A stretch of 64,000 nt of DNA from Dinoroseobacter sp049800835 (lineage in GTDB: Bacteria; Pseudomonadota; Alphaproteobacteria; Rhodobacterales; Rhodobacteraceae). This document shows, piece by piece, positions 59,510-64,000 of this stretch. Every line of letters starts with the position of its first letter. The first letter of the stretch is position 1. Location: assembly GCF_049800835.1 (NCBI RefSeq), contig NZ_JBNAFU010000002.1:1-64000 (forward strand). The letters run 5' to 3'. Below the pieces are notes generated by a model that did not search any database, was not told the origin of the DNA, and was given only the letters and a program-made list of their open reading frames with translations. A program made the position numbers and the translations under genes.

Positions 59510-60520
59510 TCATGCGGCGAACCGCGCCCGCGTGCGGTTGGCAAGTGCGACGAGGGTCAGCATCACCGGGACCTCCACCAGAACACCGACGACCGTCGCG
59601 AGGGCCGCGCCGGAATTCAGGCCGAACAGGCTGATCGCGACAGCCACGGCCAGTTCGAAGAAGTTCGACGTGCCGATGAGCGCGCAGGGCGCGGCGATAC
59701 GGTGGGGCACCTCGAGCGCGTAGGCCGCCACGTAGGCGAGCGCGAAGATGGAATAGCTTTGCAGGATGATCGGCACGGCGATCAGCAGAATCACGAACGG
59801 GTTCGATACGATGGTCTGACCCTGCAATCCGAACAGGATCGCAACCGTCGTGATCAGGCCCAGCACCGAGTAGGGCTTGGCGCGGGCCTGAAACGCTTTG
59901 ATTGCAGCGTCGGTCCCGAGCTTTTTGCGGGTCACAATCCCTGCGATCAGGGGCAGGGCGATAAAGAGCAGAACCGACAGCACGAGGGTCTCCCACGGCA
60001 CTGCGATATCGCTGACACCCAGCAGGAAGGCCACGATGGGCGCAAAGGCGATGACCATGATCAGGTCGTTCACCGAGACCTGCAAAAGTGTATAGGTCTC
60101 ATCCCCGCGGGTGAGTTGCGACCAGACAAAGACCATCGCGGTGCACGGTGCCGCCCCCAGAAGGATCAGGCCCGCGATGTATTGCGCGGCGTCCTCGGGT
60201 TCGATGAAGGGCGTAAAGACATGCTCGAAGAACAGCACCGCAAGCGCCGCCATGGTGAAGGGCTTGATCAGCCAGTTGACCACCAACGTGATGAACAGCC
60301 CCTTCGGCTGGCGCGCCACATCGCGCAGCGAACCTGGGTCGACGCCGACCATCATCGGGTAGACCATCGCCCAGATCAGCACCGCGACCACTAGGTTCAC
60401 GCTGGCAAGTTCCGCCGCCGCAATGGCTTCGACGAGGCCGGGGGCAGCGAGCCCGATGAGGATGCCTGCCATCATCGCCAGCCCGATCCAGACCGAGAGG
60501 TATCTTTCGAAAATGCCCAT
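59510..60520 (-). CDS. ACR3-family arsenite efflux transporter
   Basis: A 336-residue inner-membrane protein with about ten helices. The ACR3 signature is the conserved cysteine in GAAPCTAMVFVWSQLTRGD, together with NWLIKPFTMAALAVLFF and IGTSNFFELAVAVAISLFGLNSG. It exports arsenite using the proton gradient. No arsR or arsC is adjacent, unlike most ars operons. It lies 232 bases from rimM and is convergent with the APH-like gene. Confidence 0.93.
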   Translation of the reverse strand: MGIFERYLSVWIGLAMMAGILIGLAAPGLVEAIAAAELASVNLVVAVLIWAMVYPMMVGVDPGSLRDVARQPKGLFITLVVNWLIKPFTMAALAVLFFEHVFTPFIEPEDAAQYIAGLILLGAAPCTAMVFVWSQLTRGDETYTLLQVSVNDLIMVIAFAPIVAFLLGVSDIAVPWETLVLSVLLFIALPLIAGIVTRKKLGTDAAIKAFQARAKPYSVLGLITTVAILFGLQGQTIVSNPFVILLIAVPIILQSYSIFALAYVAAYALEVPHRIAAPCALIGTSNFFELAVAVAISLFGLNSGAALATVVGVLVEVPVMLTLVALANRTRARFAA

Positions 60521-60752
60521 GCGCGGTCGTCGGGTTCTCTATCAGGCGGAGGCTGTGCCGGTCCGTGTCATTTCCGGCTGCAAACCCGGCATGCGGCCGA
60601 AAGACTAAAGGGAGGGCGACGTCGATGGCAATGCCGACAGAGCGCCAAATTCAAAGGTGTTGCGACCCTGCCTTGTCGCATCGAAATCCGGGAGCGAGAT
60701 GCGGGCCACGGGCCGGGGGCGCGCCGTTGGAACGGCGAGTTGGGGGCGGGGT

Positions 60753-61268
60753 CTAGTCTTGTTTAAACGTGAACACCCCATCGGGCGGGTCGGTGACGAT
60801 GCGGCCTGTGGTCAGATCTACCGTGGGCACAGCCTCGCGGGTGAAGGGCAGAAGGGCAGAGCCCTTGAGTGCTGCGCCGCGCACCTCCAGCAGGTCGCCC
60901 GCGCCGTGATTGTGAACGGCGGCGACCTTGCCCAGCACCATGCCGCCGGTATCGACCACCTCCAGCCCCATCAGGTCCGTGTGGTAGAACTCGTCATCGG
61001 GCAGGTGCGGCAGGGCAGTGCGGTCCGCATAAAGCCGCGTGCCCTTGAGTGCCTCTGCCTGTTCCTTGGTGCGCGCAATATCGAGCCGTGCGGCGAGGCC
61101 GTTCTTGATCTGCCCGGTGAGTTTCAGCGTCACGGTGCCCCCGTCTTCGAGCGAGAGAGGGTTGTAACCGGCGATATCCTCCGGCTCGGCGCAGAAGCTC
61201 TTGAGTCGGATCTCTCCCTTCACGCCAAAGGAGCCCGCCACCGCGCCAACGCAGATCTTGTCTTTCAT
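60753..61268 (-). CDS. rimM: Ribosome maturation factor RimM
   Basis: RimM helps 30S head maturation with S19. The 171-residue product has the N-terminal PRC-like domain (ICVGAVAGSFGVKGEIRLKSFC) and the C-terminal barrel (FYHTDLMGLEVVDTGGMVLGKVAAVHNHGAGDLLEV and VPTVDLTTGRIVTDPPDG). It is part of the rpsP-rimM-trmD-rplS set, here split by inserted genes. The EVE-domain gene ends 24 bases upstream. Confidence 0.96.
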   Translation of the reverse strand: MKDKICVGAVAGSFGVKGEIRLKSFCAEPEDIAGYNPLSLEDGGTVTLKLTGQIKNGLAARLDIARTKEQAEALKGTRLYADRTALPHLPDDEFYHTDLMGLEVVDTGGMVLGKVAAVHNHGAGDLLEVRGAALKGSALLPFTREAVPTVDLTTGRIVTDPPDGVFTFKQD

Positions 61269-61292
61269 CCGATGTTTTCCCCTTCGGTGGGC

Positions 61293-61715
61293 TTAGCCAT
61301 TCTGACACATCCTTTGAGCGATTTCCTGAAAATCGAGGGCACCGATCTCCAGTTGTCCGCGCTGGAACGTGCGGCCCCAATGGCGCGGCTCTGCCACGAA
61401 GCCCAGCCGTGACAGGAGCGGTCGGACCGGGGTCTCGGTGACAGACGCATAGTCGCAACTGCGCACCCACGAGGTGAAACCGATCCCGTCCCACTCCTTC
61501 TTCCAGGCGTCGCCTTCGCCGACGGTGCCAAGCGCGGTGAAGCATTCCAGCGGCTCGCCGCGGCGCGCTTCGTGGGGGGAGTAGTAGATCACGCCGTCGC
61601 CGGGGCTGACCTTGCGGATCGGGGCTTCCTTGCCACCCGAGAACAGGCAAAGGCCGTGGCGCACGGCGGCGTGCACGTAATCGCGTTCGGCCACGCCGAT
61701 CCAGTAGCGCGGCAT
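61293..61715 (-). CDS. EVE domain-containing protein
   Basis: A 140-residue EVE-domain protein (PUA-like fold). It shows RYWIGVAERDYVHAAVRHG, VSPGDGVIYYSPHEARRG and the ending LEIGALDFQEIAQRM. EVE domains bind modified bases in DNA or RNA; the target here is unknown. It starts three bases after bluB ends, and rimM follows after 24 bases, so it is cotranscribed with the ribosome maturation gene. Confidence 0.85.
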   Translation of the reverse strand: MPRYWIGVAERDYVHAAVRHGLCLFSGGKEAPIRKVSPGDGVIYYSPHEARRGEPLECFTALGTVGEGDAWKKEWDGIGFTSWVRSCDYASVTETPVRPLLSRLGFVAEPRHWGRTFQRGQLEIGALDFQEIAQRMCQNG

Positions 61716-61718
61716 GGC

Positions 61719-62348
61719 TCAGCGCTCCTCAACCGCGAGGGTGGTGCTGCGCGTATCCCACCCGGCGGTTTCCAGTTCGGGCGTTTCGCTGTCCAGTTGC
61801 GGCCATCCGAGGCAGAGGTAGCCCACCAGATGCCAGCTTTCGGGGACGTCGAGCGCCTGGGTGAGCGCGTGCGGATCAAGGATCGAGACCCAGCCGAGCC
61901 CGAGCCCTTCGGCGCGGGCCGCCAGCCACATCAGCGTGATGGCGGAGACCACCGAGTAGCTGCGCATCTCGGGCATGCTGGCGGCCCCGAGGCCCGCGCC
62001 CTTGTTGGTGCCGTCATCGCAGAAAAACGCAAGTTGTTCCGGCGCGTCGCGCATGCCCGAGAGTTTCAGGCCCGCATAGACCTTGGCCTTGTCGCCCTGG
62101 TACCCTGAGAGCGCCCGGGCATTGGCAGCCTCGAAGTTCTGCAAGGCCGCGGCGCGCGCGGCGGCAGACGTGACGCGCACAACGCGCCACGGTTCCGAAA
62201 GCCCCACAGACGGCGCAAGGCGCACCGCCTCGAGGCAGCGCGCCAACGCCTCCGGCGGGACCGGATCGGTGCGAAAGCGGCGCACATCGCGCCGCCAGCG
62301 CATCAGGTTTGCCAGTTCGTCCCGAAACTCGGGCGAGAACGCGCGCAA
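61719..62348 (-). CDS. bluB: 5,6-dimethylbenzimidazole synthase BluB
   Basis: BluB cleaves reduced FMN with oxygen to make the lower ligand of vitamin B12. The 209-residue product has the nitroreductase-like fold with RWRRDVRRFRTDPVPPEALARCLE, APSVGLSEPWRVVRV and GLGLGWVSILDP. The likely start is TTG 62348, 20 bases after the rpsP stop, although no clear ribosome binding site is seen. It lies between rpsP and the EVE gene, so B12 ligand synthesis is cotranscribed with translation genes. No other cobalamin gene is in the window. Confidence 0.9.
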   Translation of the reverse strand: MRAFSPEFRDELANLMRWRRDVRRFRTDPVPPEALARCLEAVRLAPSVGLSEPWRVVRVTSAAARAAALQNFEAANARALSGYQGDKAKVYAGLKLSGMRDAPEQLAFFCDDGTNKGAGLGAASMPEMRSYSVVSAITLMWLAARAEGLGLGWVSILDPHALTQALDVPESWHLVGYLCLGWPQLDSETPELETAGWDTRSTTLAVEER

Positions 62349-62368
62349 GGGCCGGGGTCTGCGGCGGA

Positions 62369-62770
62369 TTACTCCGCTGCAGCTTCCTCTGCCGCTTCTA
62401 CTGCGGGCTCTTCCGCAGGCGCTTCGGTGGCTTCTGCGGCCTTGGCGGCTTTTTCTTCAGCGCGTTCCTGGGCCTTCTTGCCCGGCTTGGCTTTGTTGGG
62501 GTTGTTACGCTCTTTCTTTTCGAGCGTGCCCGCGGCTTCGAGGAAGCGGGAGACGCGGTCCGTTGGCTGCGCGCCCTGGTCGAGCCAGTACTGCACACGC
62601 TCCATATCGAGCTTCACGCGGTCCTCGCTGTCTTTGGGCAGCAGCGGATTGTAGGTGCCCAGCTTTTCGATGAAGCGGCCATCGCGCGGCATGCGGCTGT
62701 CAGCTGCGACAACGCGGTAGAACGGGCGCTTCTTGGAGCCGCCGCGGGCGAGACGAATTTTCATAGCCAT
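62369..62770 (-). CDS. rpsP: 30S ribosomal protein S16 with long C-terminal tail
   Basis: S16 is an early 30S assembly protein. The core (MAMKIRLARGGSKKRPFYRVVAAD, then PRDGRFIEKLGTYNPLLPK) covers about 80 residues. The product has 133 residues because of a C-terminal tail rich in Lys, Ala and Glu (EKAAKAAEATEAPAEEPAVE) that should be helical and charged. Two in-frame ATGs (62770 and 62764) precede the core. It follows the chorismate mutase gene by 51 bases, and bluB follows after 20 bases. Confidence 0.97.
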   Translation of the reverse strand: MAMKIRLARGGSKKRPFYRVVAADSRMPRDGRFIEKLGTYNPLLPKDSEDRVKLDMERVQYWLDQGAQPTDRVSRFLEAAGTLEKKERNNPNKAKPGKKAQERAEEKAAKAAEATEAPAEEPAVEAAEEAAAE

Positions 62771-62821
62771 TTTGTAGTTCTCCTTGGATGTTCTGAGCGG
62801 GGCCTGCGCCCCAAGTCTTTG

Positions 62822-63130
62822 TCAGGATTGATGTTTCTTGTGGTGTTGGATCACTTCCTGAATGATGAAATTCAGGAAGGCCTTGGCGAAATCGGGGTCA
62901 AGATCGGCCATGTCCGCCAGGTCTTCGAGCCGGTCGATCTGCGCGGCTTCGCGCGTGGGATCGGACGGGGGAAGGTCGTACTGCGCCTTGAGCCGCCCCA
63001 CGGCCTGCGTGTGCTTGAACCGTTCGGCCAGCGTGAACACGAGGATCGCGTCCAGCCGATCGATACTGTCGCGGTGTTCGGCCAGCACTTCGGCCGCGCG
63101 GGTCACGGGATCGGTCGCGGTGTCAGTCAA
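62822..63130 (-). CDS. Chorismate mutase (AroQ class)
   Basis: Chorismate mutase makes prephenate for Phe and Tyr synthesis. The 102-residue product has the AroQ all-helical pattern: LAEHRDSIDRLDAILVFTLAERFKHTQAVGRLKAQYDLPPSDP, with the active-site Arg and Lys in that helix, and a FLNFIIQEVIQHHKKHQ end. The start is TTG 63130 with AAAGG about eight bases upstream, and it overlaps the end of the GNAT gene. Chorismate mutase beside rpsP is common in this family. Confidence 0.9.
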   Translation of the reverse strand: MTDTATDPVTRAAEVLAEHRDSIDRLDAILVFTLAERFKHTQAVGRLKAQYDLPPSDPTREAAQIDRLEDLADMADLDPDFAKAFLNFIIQEVIQHHKKHQS

Positions 63131-63728
63131 GGGGGAAGCCTTTCGGTTTGAACAGGGGATCGGCGTAATGGCTGATCTCCATCTCGATGCCGTGGGCCAA
63201 CTGGCTGTCGGCGAGCGCCGCCGGGGCCGGGTGGCGGTAGACAACGTCACTGCCATCAACGGTCGTGGCAGTCTTGTCCTTGGTGGCGCCCAGCCGTTCG
63301 GCCAGTCGAATGCTGTCGAGGTCCTTGGGGTCGAGGTAGCTGACCGCACCTTCCCAGCCTCGGGTGTCGTAGAAATATCGCCGGCAGGCATGGGTTGCCT
63401 CCAGCGCGAAGCCATGGCCGGACTTCTCGGGCCAGATGATCCAGGCAATCTCGCGCTCGGGCCATTTCGCTGGCTGCCAGCCGCCCGCCATGCCGTAGGT
63501 TTCATCCGTCGCCTTGTCGTGGATCATCCACATGCCGAAGCCGCGAATTTCCCAATGCCCGATTTCAGCCGCGTACAGCATCCAGGTTTCATACGCGTTT
63601 AGTGGCCCGCCCATGAAGCGCGAGCGATAAGAGGCAAAGGTCGCCTTGAAGTTCGGATAATCCTCGGGGTCGGGGCCGCGCAAGACCAGACGCCGGGTTT
63701 CCAGCACGGGGATGTCGCGGTGGCCCAT
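63123..63728 (-). CDS. GNAT-family N-acetyltransferase
   Basis: A 201-residue GNAT protein of the RimJ/RimL-like type. It starts MGHRDIPVLETRRLVLRGPDPEDY, has YGMAGGWQPAKWPEREIAWIIWPEKSGHGFALEATHACRRYF for the acetyl-CoA site and EGAVSYLDPKDLDSIRLAERLGA. The acceptor is unknown. Its start shares a base with the upstream GNAT gene's stop (TGATG), and its end overlaps the chorismate mutase start, so all three are coupled. Confidence 0.88.
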   Translation of the reverse strand: MGHRDIPVLETRRLVLRGPDPEDYPNFKATFASYRSRFMGGPLNAYETWMLYAAEIGHWEIRGFGMWMIHDKATDETYGMAGGWQPAKWPEREIAWIIWPEKSGHGFALEATHACRRYFYDTRGWEGAVSYLDPKDLDSIRLAERLGATKDKTATTVDGSDVVYRHPAPAALADSQLAHGIEMEISHYADPLFKPKGFPLD

Positions 63729-64000
63729 CAGACGGCCTCCGGGGCGGGGTGGCGCCAGATCGTCATGGGTCCGAACGCGGCATGGTCGAACATGCCGTCG
63801 GGATAGCAACCGAGGCGGTCTGCCAGTTTTTCCGACCGGGTGTTGCCGGGGATGATCAGGCTGATCACCGTGTCCCAGTCGAGCACGTCATAGACGTATT
63901 TGCGCGACGCAAACGCGGCCTCCTCGGCGTAGCCGTGGCCTTCGGCACCCTCGAACAGGGACCACGCAATCTCGGGCTCGGGCCAGCTTTCGGGCATATA
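63728..64000 (-). CDS. GNAT-family N-acetyltransferase (partial, 5' end outside window)
   Basis: The C-terminal part of a second GNAT protein; the N-terminus lies beyond the window edge. The visible 90 residues (WPEPEIAWSLFEGAEGHGYAEEAAFASRKYVYDVLDWDTVISLI and TRSEKLADRLGCY) align with the same region of the following GNAT gene, so they are tandem paralogues. It shares one base with that gene. Confidence 0.85.
   Translation of the reverse strand, partial: YMPESWPEPEIAWSLFEGAEGHGYAEEAAFASRKYVYDVLDWDTVISLIIPGNTRSEKLADRLGCYPDGMFDHAAFGPMTIWRHPAPEAV

Overview
The window comes from a high-GC alphaproteobacterium, most likely the family Rhodobacteraceae (Roseobacter group). The evidence is the set of protein types and neighbourhoods: a LuxR/LuxI pair of roseobacter type, the complete aapJQMP amino-acid transporter, an ATP12 chaperone beside a RluC-type pseudouridine synthase, a MipZ division ATPase, chorismate mutase beside rpsP, and TrmD with a long N-terminus. 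Genus cannot be fixed from the sequence alone.

1-20.1 kb holds the str-S10-spc-alpha ribosomal supercluster on the + strand: tuf, rpsJ-rplC-rplD-rplW, rplB-rpsS-rplV-rpsC-rplP, rpmC-rpsQ-rplN-rplX-rplE-rpsN-rpsH-rplF-rplR-rpsE-rpmD-rplO-secY-adk-rpsM-rpsK-rpoA-rplQ. It is broken twice by unrelated genes. Between rplW and rplB lie a phytanoyl-CoA-dioxygenase-family gene and a small membrane-anchored protein; between rplP and rpmC lie a DUF1203 gene, a P-loop kinase-like gene and a TIGR02466 2OG-Fe(II) oxygenase. Each break is marked by strong hairpins, and plausible new promoters restart transcription before rplB and rpmC. Most long gaps inside the cluster hold a strong hairpin.

20.1-30.8 kb: a quorum-sensing luxR-luxI pair; then rarA, crcB, an RluC-type synthase, a HAD phosphatase and an ATP12 factor in a tight run; then aapJQMP with a hairpin between the binding protein and the permeases.

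30.8-38.2 kb (minus strand): sixA, argB, yihA, a MOSC protein, yidC, a degenerate-GGDEF/EAL protein and ttcA. 38.3-44.2 kb is an accessory stretch: a DUF3833 lipoprotein, small membrane proteins, small secreted proteins, a truncated yidD pseudogene, a Spy-like/cytochrome c/cytochrome c' operon, a universal stress protein and a GNAT acetyltransferase. It separates yidC from yidD-rnpA-rpmH at 44.3-45.1 kb.

45.2-55.3 kb: tRNA-Arg(ACG); an operon of a VTT membrane protein, a dihydrolipoamide-dehydrogenase-like flavoprotein and a sensor histidine kinase; two tandem secreted paralogues with an I78-inhibitor-like tail; mipZ; a DUF3604 protein; and a divergent LysR/TSUP exporter pair. 55.3-56.7 kb holds a low-GC gene between copies of a 15-bp sequence.

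56.7-64 kb (minus strand): the chorismate mutase-rpsP-rimM-trmD-rplS-rpmE translation cluster, split by bluB, an EVE-domain gene, an ACR3 arsenite exporter and (on +) an aminoglycoside-phosphotransferase-like gene. It is preceded by two tandem GNAT genes, the last cut by the window edge.
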